This document shows, in pieces, positions 13,232 through 23,965 of a DNA stretch of 64,000 nt. The stretch comes from Malus domestica (Eukaryota; Streptophyta; Magnoliopsida; Rosales; Rosaceae). Position numbers and translations under genes: made by a program. The notes beneath the pieces were generated by a model. The model was not told the DNA's origin. It saw only the letters and a list, made by a program, of their open reading frames with translations, and made no database searches. The stretch covers positions 28,692,501-28,756,500 of the forward strand of contig NC_091665.1 of assembly GCF_042453785.1 (NCBI RefSeq), given 5' to 3'. Within the stretch, counting starts at the first letter, position 1. Each line of letters opens with the position of its first letter.

Positions 13232-13801
13232 ATGGACTCCTCAATCGGATATGCAACTTTCATTGCATCCTTGCTCTTATGTCTCTCATCGTCTCCAACA
13301 CCATTTGCAAATGCAAGAGCGTCTTCATTAATTAGAAGTGTTTGCAAGCAAACCCAAGACCAATTCGGCTACAACTACAAGCGATGTGTAAAATCTCTTT
13401 GGAAAGATATCCCAACTCGATCAGCATCTAATCTCAAAGATCTTGACACTACCATTCTTAAATTAGCACTAACAAATGCACAACAAAGCAAAGCTTTCTT
13501 TGTCAATGCACTCAACACCACCGGCAACAATATTGTTAAGGGCTCTGGAGCAGTAAAACAATGTGCAAATTCATATGATTTTGCGGTAGATGGTTTTGCT
13601 TTCTCAGTGCGAGGGATCAAAGATAATGACAAATCGGTCTCCTAAATACTCACACAAGTGCAAGACGAAATTGTTCGTTGCGAAAAAGCATTGACCTCTA
13701 CCGAAATTGAACTTCCTTATTTAGTATCTTCGACGAACTTCTTGACCATGTTATATAGGGATGTTGCATTCCTCATTACTTCCCAGCTATTTCATATCTA
13801 G
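13232..13801 (+). pseudogene. PMEI/invertase-inhibitor-like gene, copy 6 (single nonsense mutation)
   Basis: This copy matches copy 4 base for base over almost the whole coding region. One difference is a C-to-T change that turns Gln138 (CAA) into TAA at 13643-13645. The product would stop after 137 residues, losing the fourth structural cysteine (Cys150) and the C-terminal helix. The mutation looks recent because nothing else is damaged. It could be polymorphic between accessions. Confidence 0.88.
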
Positions 13802-14865
13802 ATAAGATGCGGAACAATGTATAAAATTCAGTATGCATTACTTAAATACTACATAATATACATATAATTACAGTATATTTAATTTGTAAAATGAAAGAAA
13901 AGAATGAAAAATTAATGTAAGAAAACAAAAAGCTGTTTTAATATTGAATCCTTTCGTGTTGCTATTTTGGTTGTCCATACTACACACATAGCCAGATATA
14001 CTAAGAAAAGGGTTCTATCACCATAAGAACATAAAGGATTCAATTGAGTAGAAGACTTTCCCTTGGACGATTATTGCAGACTAGGGTTTTCTCGTTCATC
14101 CAACTCAATGTCGTCTTCAGTATCCTCAAAAGCTTTACATGATTGTATAGCATTAACCTTGTACATATATATACATATAATGACGCAATGGTATGTGGTT
14201 AACACGACACACATATACATATTGACCAAAAATGAAATAAAAAAAGTACAACAAAAGCTTATCCAGAATATCAAACTATTGTCTCTTTTCTTTCTTATCT
14301 GCTCTTCCCTTCCACAGTTTGTATAATTTACACATGATTTGGATTGTTAAACGACTCCACGCTCTAAATAACATTTCGGACCACCCACAAGAGTCAAACT
14401 TAAGATCTCCCACTTATTAAGTGTAGGAAAGTATTTTACTAAAAAGTGATGCTAAGTGTCAACAATTGAAATAGTTAAATCTTTTGAATTTTAAATGTTT
14501 ACAGTACTTATGTAAGTGCATGGTGTTACACCAAATCCTATCGTGTAAAAATGCATAATCTTCTTGCCAATTATTCCTTGTGTTATTGTTGTTCGTGGTT
14601 TTCAAAGCGTTGGACTTTCTAGAAAGGAGGTGGGTTTCAATTCAAACAAACTAATTGGAAGAATAGGTCAGAAAACTAATACAAAAGGAACATAAAACAA
14701 AACACGTCAAAAGAAATAGTTTTCCCCACATTCTCCACGCCTAAATTTAGACCCATACGATCCTCGAATTATTTATAAATATGATCTCCATTCTTCCATA
14801 GTTTAAACCAAGCAAATAACTTGTAATCACTTTAACATCAACTTAAAAAACATACACCTTGAGCA
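13802..14865. repeat. Intergenic part of tandem repeat unit 6 with unrelated insertion
   Basis: The first 200 bp match the usual 3' flank. From about 14000 to 14690 the sequence is unlike the other spacers: it contains 'agggttttctcgttcatcc', an AT-rich middle and no open gene. The promoter-proximal region before copy 7 resumes at about 14690. I see no terminal repeats that identify the inserted piece. Confidence 0.5.
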
Positions 14866-15220
14866 ATGGACTCCTAAGTCGGTTATGTAGCGCTCATTAC
14901 ATCCTTGCTCTTATGTCTCTCATTGTCTCCAACAACATTTGCAAATGCAAAAGCATCTTCATCAATTAGAAGTGTTTGCAAGCAAACCCAAGATCAATTC
15001 GGCTACAACTACAATCAATGCGTTAAATCTCCTTGGAAAGATATTCCAACTTTATCAGCATCTAATCTCAAAGATCTTGATACATCCATTCTTAAATTAG
15101 CACAAATAAATGCACAACAAAGCAAAACTTTCTTTGTCAATGCACTCAACACCACCAGCAACAATATTGTTAAGGGCTCCGGAGCAGTAAAACAATATGT
15201 GCAGATTCATAAGATTTTGC

Positions 15221-18200
15221 TAACACACCACAACCCGAAATGTCCACCTAGACTCTGAATCGAGCTGTGTTGGCCAACACCAAGATGGTGATGAAGTCAT
15301 AAAGTGCAGTGATGTGGAAAATGTGAATAAATTTAAACCTACATGTGATATCAGAGCATAAGTAAAATACAGTAAAGTAGGATGAGAATTATACCATTGA
15401 AGGTAATCTCCAATACCAAGATTTGCCAAGAATTCTTGTCGACACGAAAGCTCGGCACTAAACCTGGAAGGGTGAAAAATAAAGGGTAGTGGGCCTAAAA
15501 ATAAAGTTCTATAAAAACCTTTTTGAAAACATTATAACCCCTTGCCGTAAAACAAGTATAGTTTCCAAAATATACATACTATGTATACTATGAAAATACT
15601 TACCATAGCCTACAATATCTCAATAATTCAATACATCACAAAATTCATAAATAGGCATATAACTTCCAGTAATCACTATATCTCGCAGAAATAAACATAT
15701 CACATCGAGTGCTCATCGACATATGCTGACATACAAGTTCATGAGAGATATTTTGATATGAACATGACTGGGTGTAATAATGATTTACACTCTAGTACTA
15801 CAATTACATGAAGAATGGCGCTATGTGCAACACATACGAGTCCTAATTGCCTATGGCAATCTAGGATAGGACTGCACCTACAATGGATCCAAAGTGAGTG
15901 TACGGTGCGATGTGAACATACATGTGAAAGACTAGCCCTGGCCCGGGCGAGCACTAACACCAGTTTAGCATACGATAAGCAGATAACGTAAATAGAATCA
16001 TACAACAGTAAATCGATAATTCATGTCACCATAATACTATTCATGGCCATATTAAGGCATCACGTCAAAGTATGCATAAATGTGCACCCTGTAGAATTTA
16101 TGGAAATTTCATAAATTTCGTTAATACTCTGATTCTTCAAAACATTAGTCTAAACTAAGCGCATTTTAGAATTTTTTTTATCAATTACGTAAATGGAAAC
16201 TAAATAAATATATAATATTAAAGAAACAAAGACTCACTCACAAATCATGTCGTCAAGTCGAACCTGCCTCGTGACATCGAGAGTCCTCGCGTTGTGTTTC
16301 ACCTAGAAACAAAATTATTTACCTAAATATGTAACATACTAATGTATAAACGTGTTTTTGTACAAAGTACGGCTAATAAAGGAACTATTTTAAAATGGCT
16401 GAATTTCGAAAAACGGATGGTAGATTCGAGTTCGACACGTCGAGAAACCTAAGAAGGGACCTCGAGTTCCTCCACGCGCCACTGTATGCGCTGCCACAAG
16501 ATGGTTGCACTAACAGCCACGCACTGCACGCGCCACTCGCAATGGCTACCCACGCGCTTAATGCACCTTCTTTAAGAAATCTGCAGTTTTTGCAGATTGC
16601 AGGGCTGACTTCCATAGCTCATTTTAAGCTTGATTTTCAACCAAATTTGATGATTTAAAAATCAATGTGAAGCTAGAAATGTAGGGAACAAAACCATACC
16701 AAAGTGAGGCCAAGTTGACATTATTGTTGGCCAGAAAAATGGCCTAAAGGTGGCTGGTTAGTCATCGAAAAACTAGGGAAAAATCCTCCCAGTCGTGTTC
16801 TGCATTAAATTGTCCCCCAAACTCAATTTTAAGGTTACAACAATATAGGAGATTCAAAATAAGAAGGTGTTTGGGCCCAAAATATCAGTTTGGGTCGAGT
16901 ATAGAATTATTCTTGGCCCATAAGGCCTTACGACAGGGTTATCAGGGATCGTTTAGTTCTGGATCGGTTAGGTCGTGGGCTTCCAAACCTGGGTCGGTTA
17001 AGTCATGCTGCAAAACGAGTCGAATCCTGGTGCAATGAGGAGTCTCGGCAAGATTAATAACCCGAAAGTGAATCCGGCTCAATAAAGGACTAGGTTCACA
17101 ATTATAGTGAAAATAGGACTGGTCGAGTTAGTGTTTGATCAGGAGAAGAAGTCCTAATCCGGGTAGGTTTTTAACTCGACCTTGAAGGTATCTGGTGCTA
17201 TAAATAGAGGAGGTTGTACATCGTTCGAAGCCCCTCCAATTCAACACACAACTGCCCTACGCAAACTCTCTCAATTACTTTGAGATTTTTATTTTCTCTT
17301 TTCGCTGACACATCTTCCGTTGGCATCAACAGCACTGTGAAAGCAACCGGTGATATCTTAAGTCGGCATAGATAGCTCTATCGCCGTAGAATCAGCCGAT
17401 CTCGCAACATCTTCCGTTGGCATCAACAACACTGCGGCGAGGACGGTTGGTTACCTATCCAAGTCTCGGTCGAGAAGGATTTCCGAATCCTTATTGATTG
17501 AGGTCATCTCATTAGCCTTCTCGGCGAAGTGAGGTGTTACAATTTACTGAGCTCGGCGCATTGCATGCCAAGTTATTTTATGATTGGATACTCTCAAGTG
17601 GGATTTAGAGTTCGGCATTCAGACGGCTGAACCACGTTCACTATTAAGACTTATATTCGCTTTGAGTATTTGTGCCCTTACACTTTGGCGTCGATTCGGC
17701 TTAGTTTACTCTGACGAATAACATCACTGTGACCGAATTCGACGACGACGATTCGTGAACTTCGTAAGAATAGTAGCATTGTCTTCAGGTTCGAGAACCC
17801 AAGAGGTCGATACGTGTTCCTTCCTCGGTCGCAATCGCAAGACGTAGAAGTTAGCTGTGCACCCAACGCAACATCAATAAATTTACTCCTTGGCCGAGCT
17901 TGGTCGACGAGTTGGCACGCCCGGCATTCATCGAATGACGTAGTTAGCTTATAGATTACTCGGCCTGCGCGCCATGTAGGCTTGGTAGTTTTTAGGGTTA
18001 ACAGAAGGATTTGAGGGTCTCAAGGCTCACCATGGTCGGAGAAATAAGTGAATAGTGATAAAAGTCACTATGCAGGTCCATTTTTCCACTTGGGTGTTCT
18101 GAGCAAACTGGGTACAAGAGTGGTGGTCTTTCGCGAGGTTGATGGTGATGATATGGTTGTGGTTTAGTCGTAAGGTTCGCCGAAGTACGGTGAAGTGGTG

Positions 18201-18587
18201 GTGGTGTTGCTCGGCTCCATTGTTTTTACAGAGAGAAGAAAGGGATACTTTGAGGGAAAGAGAGAAGAGAGAGAGAGAGAGAAATGAGAATTGAAAAAGA
18301 GAGAGGTCCAGGAGATTAGGGGACACGGGATGGGGAGAGAATGGGAAATTACCAAAATGCTCTTCACGTTCATAGTTCCGTAAAATTTTAACTGTAACTC
18401 CAAATTCGCTTCCGTTTGCACCTACGCGTTGGTACCGTTGAGTAATTTAAGAATACGATAAAATAATAGCTCATATGCGTCACTAAAAGATGGTCAACTA
18501 AAGTCAACAATCTCGCCTCTAGGGCATTTTCGTCAATTCATTATTTTAAAATTAATAAATTCGTAAAACTAGAGACAAGTTGTCACA
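15221..18587 (-). mobile_element. Solo LTR of a Ty3/gypsy (Tekay/Del-like) element inside PMEI copy 7
   Basis: Read on the minus strand, the insertion begins TGTGACAACTTGTC, close to LTR starts of Tekay/Del chromoviruses. It ends in GTGTTA rather than a canonical CA. The 5 bp direct repeats are TTTGC (15216-15220) and TTTGT (18588-18592), one base apart. Subtracting the nested LTR at 16868-18003 leaves about 2.2 kb with no coding frame, so this is probably a solo LTR. The stretch near 18235-18305 is GA-rich. Family assignment rests on the end sequence only. Confidence 0.65.
16868..18003 (+). mobile_element. Solo LTR (family A), 1136 bp, with perfect 5 bp target duplication
   Basis: The LTR starts TGTTTGGGCCCAAA and ends GGGTTAACA. 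It is flanked by GAAGG at 16863-16867 and GAAGG at 18004-18008. It contains a TATA box (TATAAATAG near 17201) and directly repeated 'catcttccgttggcatcaac' blocks near 17310 and 17408. No internal region is attached, so it is a solo LTR left by LTR-LTR recombination. A second copy of the same family lies at 25931-29522. The long LTR and 5 bp duplication suit Ty3/gypsy, but the superfamily cannot be proven without an internal region. Confidence 0.85.
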
Positions 18588-18810
18588 TTTGTGGTAGACA
18601 GTTTCGCTTTCTCAATGTGAGGGATCAAAGATAATGATCAATCAGTCTCCTAAATACTCACATAAGTACAAGATGAAATTGTTTGTTGCTAAAAAAGCAT
18701 TGACCTCCACCAAAATTGAAGTTCCTTATTTAGTATCTTTGACAAACTTTTGACCATGTTGTGTAGGGATGTTGCATTCCAAATTACTTCTCAATTATGA
18801 AATATTTGGA

Positions 18811-20600
18811 AAATAATACGTGAAATTATATTAAACTTAGAATTATCTACGTACTGAATAATACACACACATATATATATATATAATTTGTAAAAGAAAA
18901 GAAATGAATGTAAGAAATCTAAAAGGTGTTTTAATATCTTATCCTTCTGTGTGTTTGCCCTTTTGGCACATACCTAGATAAAAACACGTCGAATTTTGAG
19001 CTCTTGACAGCATCATCATATACAGATGTATGAAGCTACCAGGTGTTTCACCGCAAGGCGTCAAGGACACCGTGGAGTCAGGGACTCTGAATGATACTGG
19101 CACGATTGCACTTTTTAGTTTCGGTTGCCTTTTTATCCACTTTTTCTTGGACTTTATGTTTTTTTGGGTTTTTTTTTTTTTTTTAGAAGAGGAATGACAT
19201 TCCAAGGCAGAAGCCGAAAAAAAAAAAAATTGGCAAACTAACCTTTTAATATACGATTCAACTTCAGGCGGTAGAAGTAGAACACTTTAGTTTTCTCCAA
19301 GGCCTCAACAACTTGTGATACAAAATTTAAAATTAAGGTTTTGTTTGGTAACATTTCATTATAGTTTTTAGTTTTAATTTGTTAAGTTATAGATTCGAAA
19401 GAAGTATATATTTTCTCTAGTGAAGAATGAAGAAGGGCGAATGACAAATAATAGAAGAATTGTGAACGAAATTGTATGAAAATGACACACAAAATAAACA
19501 AAAACTAAGAACCAAAAAAATAAAAACTTTTAAAATTTGTGATCACTTTCAAGCTTTTTGTTTTTTTGATATTCTCCGTCACTTCTTCCTCATCCTTCCA
19601 CAGATGTAAGAACTTGGGTGTATCTTTTTCAAAGTTACGATCATTAGTTGATGAAAACTTCAAAAAACCAAATCTACGTGCTTCTTGTTTGGACGGAGAT
19701 TGATGCATTGACTTTGCAACTTGAACATATGCAAGGTCTAAAATATCGATAATATCCTAATATTTCTATCGAAATTTCTGTGTTTTTGGACTACCAATAT
19801 TTCCGATATTATCGATATTTTATACCTTGAATATATGTCAATGGTTTCACCAACTTCATAAGCCCCACATAGGAGTGAGAAATAGTTTGCCTTATCTATT
19901 TCCTTTCCAAAAATCAATTAAAAATTAAAAATCTTATCCAAATGTTGTCTCGACTAAGCATTTTAGACGAAATTATTTGAACGTTTCTGTTTAATAATAA
20001 ATTAATTATAATACTCAACTTTTTCTCTGCATAATACATTATTAATTTATACAACAGGCATAATTAAATAAAAACATCAAAATAGAAGTTAATTCATTCT
20101 TTTTTATAAGTTGATTTTGTTGTCTCCCTTCAAATTTTTAATCGTCACTCGTAATTCACGTAAATTTGCTGCACCACTCCACGCTGGCAATTGCATTTCA
20201 GGCCAACTGTCCCAACAATCTCCAAATGTTATCCTCACCCGCAGGCCGTCACCATCACCTCTCGCGAAAACGACTTGTGCCACCTGCCATCCTCATCACA
20301 TCAATTATCCTTTCTGGATAAAATTCCAGTCAAAATAATCACCCCCTCAAACCTCCACTACTTACAGTGCGTCCTCATCCCACAACCGTTGGATTTAACG
20401 ACAAATTATAAACATGGAAACCAACCGTCTAGATTTGTTCGAATTTACGAAGTTGGTTGTACATCCAAGATGCGGCGTCAAGTACAGTTTGTGCATTTGC
20501 CGCGTTTTACAATGCAAAACAAAAGTAAAATAAAATCTCATTATATATAATTTAATTTATTAACCCGATGATTTGATCTAATTATTCCAAAATCGTCAAA
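18811..20600. other. 3' flank of the array and non-coding spacer
   Basis: The stretch 18811-19340 is a diverged version of the spacer that follows the PMEI-like genes. It includes a relative of the shared segment (about 19060-19340), here less decayed in places: minus-strand codons around 19260-19330 read EALEKTKVFYFYR. I do not recognise it. From 19340 to 20600 I see AT-rich sequence, one small MITE (19732-19829) and a stretch at 20100-20550 with open frames but no recognisable protein. Confidence 0.5.
19732..19829. mobile_element. 98 bp foldback MITE
   Basis: The two ends are inverted copies of each other over about 25 bp: the left arm starts CAAGGTCTAAAATATCGATA and the right arm read backwards starts CAAGGTATAAAATATCGATA. 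There is no coding capacity. The superfamily is not clear from such a short element. Confidence 0.6.
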
Positions 20601-21533
20601 TTAAGTACGCACATAGAGCCGGCCGTTCACGGTGGAGTCGGAAACCGCGTCGTCAAACCCAACACAGCGGCATTTGGCGCCAGACACTGGAGCAAAAATG
20701 GCCGAGTCTGTCGAGAAGGTTCTCTCCGTCAATGGATTGACGGTCCGTTTGTACGGACCGAACCACTTGTTCTGCACATAACGGTTCTTCCGCCACGGAG
20801 GCACGGAGAGATCTGTGCTCTTCAACGATCTCTTTGCCGCGTCGCACGTGACCCGAACTATACGCTTCAGGTCCTCCGAGCTGCCAACGAAGTTTCTGGG
20901 CAGAAGTTGCAGCAGCCGCGAGTACTGGCTCGACGGCCGAGCGATTTCGAACTGGGCGGCGAAGTCGAGGTCCACGAAGTACCGGCTCTGCCACATGGAG
21001 GAGCCCGATTGGACAGGAACGACGTCGATGAACTCGTAGCTCCCGGAGGTGATGTTGCCGGAGGAGGTCCATTTCGTCTTGCAGATCGCCGCATTGTGTC
21101 CCAATCCCCTCAGAAACGACATCACGCTCCGCCGCAGAGCCGACTTGCTGCTGCCGCCGCCGTTGGATCTCAAACACGCGAACGCCTCCTCCGCCTGGGA
21201 GACGTGAGAACGGAGCAGCTTCAGGTACGGGTCCGCATTTCCCGAAACGGCCACGGACCTAAGGACGGAGTCGATCGCGTCCGCGTCGGAGGCCGAGTCG
21301 ACTCGGTCCGAGTCGGACTCGTTGTCGGGAAAACCAGCGGTGGACGACTCGTCGTCTTGGAGGAAGCGGTGGACGAGCTCGGAGAGGCAGGGGGAGTTGT
21401 AGTGGCCGGAGTGCTCGCTTCCGCTGCTGACATCACTGAGTCCGGAGCTGTATCCGCCGACTAGTCGCGCTTTCACCCGATCGTCGAGCGGGTAAGTGAC
21501 CCTCTTCGATCTGGTTCTAACAAAACCAGCCAT
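20601..21533 (-). CDS. DUF506 (PDDEXK-like) family protein
   Basis: This is a complete 310 aa single-exon gene starting at ATG 21531-21533. It belongs to plant family DUF506 (PF04720, related in fold to PDDEXK nucleases), whose biochemical role is unsettled. Visible landmarks are an acidic, Ser-rich N-terminal part (residues 30-95), the ICKTKW motif (150-155), YEFIDV (166-171), the conserved block FVDLDFAAQFEIARP (186-200) and the C-terminal signature containing PPWRKNRY and KWFGPYKR (about 245-263). Its GC content is far above that of its surroundings, typical of a selected host gene. Large open frames on the other strand and frame (for example 20907-21464) are shadows of this high-GC region. 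The neighbours are mobile DNA, so context adds nothing about function. Confidence 0.92.
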   Translation of the reverse strand: MAGFVRTRSKRVTYPLDDRVKARLVGGYSSGLSDVSSGSEHSGHYNSPCLSELVHRFLQDDESSTAGFPDNESDSDRVDSASDADAIDSVLRSVAVSGNADPYLKLLRSHVSQAEEAFACLRSNGGGSSKSALRRSVMSFLRGLGHNAAICKTKWTSSGNITSGSYEFIDVVPVQSGSSMWQSRYFVDLDFAAQFEIARPSSQYSRLLQLLPRNFVGSSEDLKRIVRVTCDAAKRSLKSTDLSVPPWRKNRYVQNKWFGPYKRTVNPLTERTFSTDSAIFAPVSGAKCRCVGFDDAVSDSTVNGRLYVRT

Positions 21534-22821
21534 TATTGATTAAACAGTTAATCGAACTCGAAACCTCGGAAGAGCGATTAACTTGCTATCGAAAAGTATG
21601 AGCAGGGGAGTTCGGGAGAAACTGAATAGGTGGGACGAATTTATAGGGGTGGAAAAATGGGAAGCGTTTGGAAGGAATAAAAATGGGATATTCGGTTTTA
21701 AAGTGGTTGGTAACTTAGTGTTGGGGAGAGAGAGAGAGGATATCCGAGGGGGAGTGGTACAGGTGGCGGCATATCCAGTGGCACCTAGGGTGGTTTATTC
21801 GAGTGTGTGACGCGGAGGGTGTAGCCGCTGAAACTAGTGACCGCCTTGTGGTTAAGGATGGTTATGGTGGGGTAGGGGGTTGTCGCCCACGAGACTGGCA
21901 CGTGATTGAATGGGTGTCTGGAGTTAACTACTCCTCTTGGTTCGTGTTTGGAATGTGGGATTCTGGATGGATAAGTATTAGAAAGATGCCAAAGGATCAT
22001 CTCTCTAACATTTCATATATGTTGGTCTGGGTCCAAGTCATTTATTGAGGTTTGAACTAGAGAGGACGCGTTCCATGCTAAATTAGTGTACTTAATACAT
22101 TACAGGTTTGGCTTACAATTTTTACTTTTTAATGTAATATATCGTTGTATAAAATAATTATTATTTTATACATTGGAACGTAAGTTACGTTAGCACAATT
22201 TTAAGAATAAGTAAACACTAAAAGAATACACACTTGTAAATGTCTGATGCTGTGTAGTTGTAAACAAACAACCCATATTTAGATTGCATTACGCTAGTCT
22301 CCAAATGTGTGTGTCTGTGTGTGTGTGTAGTCTGTTTACGAAAGAGTAGAACAAATGTGTTTGAAGCCGGGAATCAAATTACCAGGCCCATAGATCGCTC
22401 TGTCCCTCATTCCTTAATAAGTCATATATGCTCAAAGTTTGATGACTTGACATGATGAAATTGGGATACTAAACCGGACAATTTCAATTCCAAAATATCA
22501 CCGATAACAAATCTCCATTTGTTTAAGGGAGTTTCTATGAATTTAGATAAACTGAGTTTCAATCACTGATGTTTTGTTTAAACAATGTTGTTATTTCTAT
22601 TTTTCTTATCACGTAACTCAATGTAACGATATTGTAAAGTAGGTGCTATTTAGTGAAGCAATTGGTGGGAAGGGTGGGAGTGAAGTAGGTAGTGAGATAT
22701 ATTTATGGGTTGGGGTTTTATATTTTAAATATTTTCAATTGGATTATGATAAAACAAAACTATTAGCTACATGATCCCAATAAAACTAGGTGTGTGTGTA
22801 TTTATATATATTTTACAATTC
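21534..22821. other. Upstream region of the DUF506 gene and spacer
   Basis: This stretch contains the likely 5' untranslated region and promoter of the minus-strand DUF506 gene, including a purine-rich tract near 21722-21740. A (TG)n microsatellite lies near 22303-22328. I see no gene or clear transposon termini up to the MITE at 22825. Confidence 0.5.
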
Positions 22822-22824
22822 TTA

Positions 22825-23202
22825 GGGCTGGTTTGGTATTGCTGTGCTTTGAAAAAAAACTGCTGTGTGAATAAACGGCTATACTGTAAGAATAAGCGGC
22901 TGTGAAATAAATCAGCAGAGTGTTTGGTAAACTTTTTTGTAAATGTGCTTTTGGAAAAAAAAAAAGGAGTCTGATAGTGGGTCTTTTCATTAAAGGAGCA
23001 CTGTAGCTCCGTGTGCTTTGAAAAAAAACCAGTTTTCCAAAGCTGCAAATAGCAGCTTCAGCTTTTTCCTTTTATTTTAGCTTATTCTCACAGCAGCTTC
23101 CAAAATAAGCCTTTTTTTTTTCAGTTTACCAAACACCTAAAACCCTCACAGTTTTTTTTCATGAGTGCTTTTTTTTTAAGCACCTCACTCCCAAACCACC
23201 CC
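22825..23202. mobile_element. Tourist-like MITE (PIF/Harbinger type), 378 bp
   Basis: TTA at 22822-22824 and TTA at 23203-23205 flank the element. Its ends are inverted repeats: GGGCTGGTTTGG on the left, and GGGGTGGTTTGG when the right end is read on the minus strand. The interior has runs of A and T and no gene. A 3 bp TTA duplication with GG-starting ends is the hallmark of Tourist/Harbinger MITEs. The ends are not the same as those of the autonomous Harbinger element at 36815, so a different transposase probably moved it. Confidence 0.78.
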
Positions 23203-23788
23203 TTACTCTCTTGTGGTTGTGGGGCATTGGAATTATTCCAAGGGTTTAAACCATTATATTCTTTGTGGCTAAGCTCAGGAAATTGAAAATTCGGACCCGT
23301 ATGTCTCATCCAACCTAATTCTTAATATTATCAGTTTATCTGAAATTCGAGCTTGGTGTGGATTACTTTTGAAGGACGAATCATGTCGACATAAACGTTG
23401 TGTCAATCTTCTTCTTAAACATAAATTATGTCTCTTGGTGAGTGGAAAGGGTAAGAATTTAGATCATGAGTTTAATAATTCAATTGGTCATCTTGAACCA
23501 ACCTTTTTCTGTGGGAACTTTCCTCGACCTCCAAGTAACAGTTTTGCTTGACTGGTTGAGGAAAATGTATTCACAGTTCAATCCATTAGGATAAGGGCTT
23601 AAGGCTAATAAAGTTGATTAACTAGCAAATTTTTTATCAAAATTAGTTAGCAACTAAATAATTGTTTACCCCATCAAGAAAATGCTATTTACAGCATATT
23701 CCCAAACGCTATGAAAATGCCAACATTGATATCATTTCAGGAATGCTATGACACGTTCACTTCTATTTTGCCCTGGACTGACATATAT
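23203..23788. other. Spacer with no recognised gene
   Basis: I see AT-rich sequence and short open frames only (for example 23369-23551), none resembling a known protein. Confidence 0.45.
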
Positions 23789-23965
23789 AGTCTTTTTTTT
23801 TTAGTACATCGATATTTTTACATTAAGAAGAGGAGGAGTTCGGCTAAGCCACACAATGGGTAGCCTAATTGGGTATCAAATTCACCATGCAAGAGATTCG
23901 AACCTAAGACCTTTCACTTCCAAGTGAAAAGGAATACCAACAAACCGTAGTACTGAGTGACAATT
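23789..23965 (-). mobile_element. tRNA-derived SINE, minus orientation
   Basis: This is the reverse complement of the SINE family at 36399-36574. It has an internal RNA polymerase III B-box (GATTCGAACC on the plus strand, 23895-23904), the 'gtagtact' head at the right end, and an oligo(T) run at 23790-23801 that is the A-tail of the element read on the minus strand. A short TGACATA direct repeat flanks it imperfectly. Confidence 0.65.

Larger units (their letters stand above)
14866..18810 (+). pseudogene. PMEI/invertase-inhibitor-like gene, copy 7 (split by insertion)
   Basis: This is the most divergent copy. It has TAA as the fourth codon (14875-14877), a 2 bp insertion near 15196, and an insertion of 3367 bp at 15221-18587. 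The 5' part is 14866-15220 and the 3' part resumes at about 18593, where the frame has further stops (for example TAA in place of Gln138, and TGA in 'cttttgacc'). The break falls in the codon run for the segment around residue 117. The 5-base TTTGC before the insertion is echoed as TTTGT after it, so the split is a retrotransposon insertion rather than a rearrangement. Confidence 0.85.

Noticed and set aside
18027-18421. Leu/Ser-rich minus-strand frames near a GA-rich tract
   Set aside because: They lie inside an LTR and derive from a (CT)n-rich stretch. There is no recognisable domain.
20653-21464. Open frames on the plus strand and in other frames over the DUF506 gene
   Set aside because: They are shadows of a GC-rich coding region. 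Only the 310-codon minus-strand frame shows a known family.
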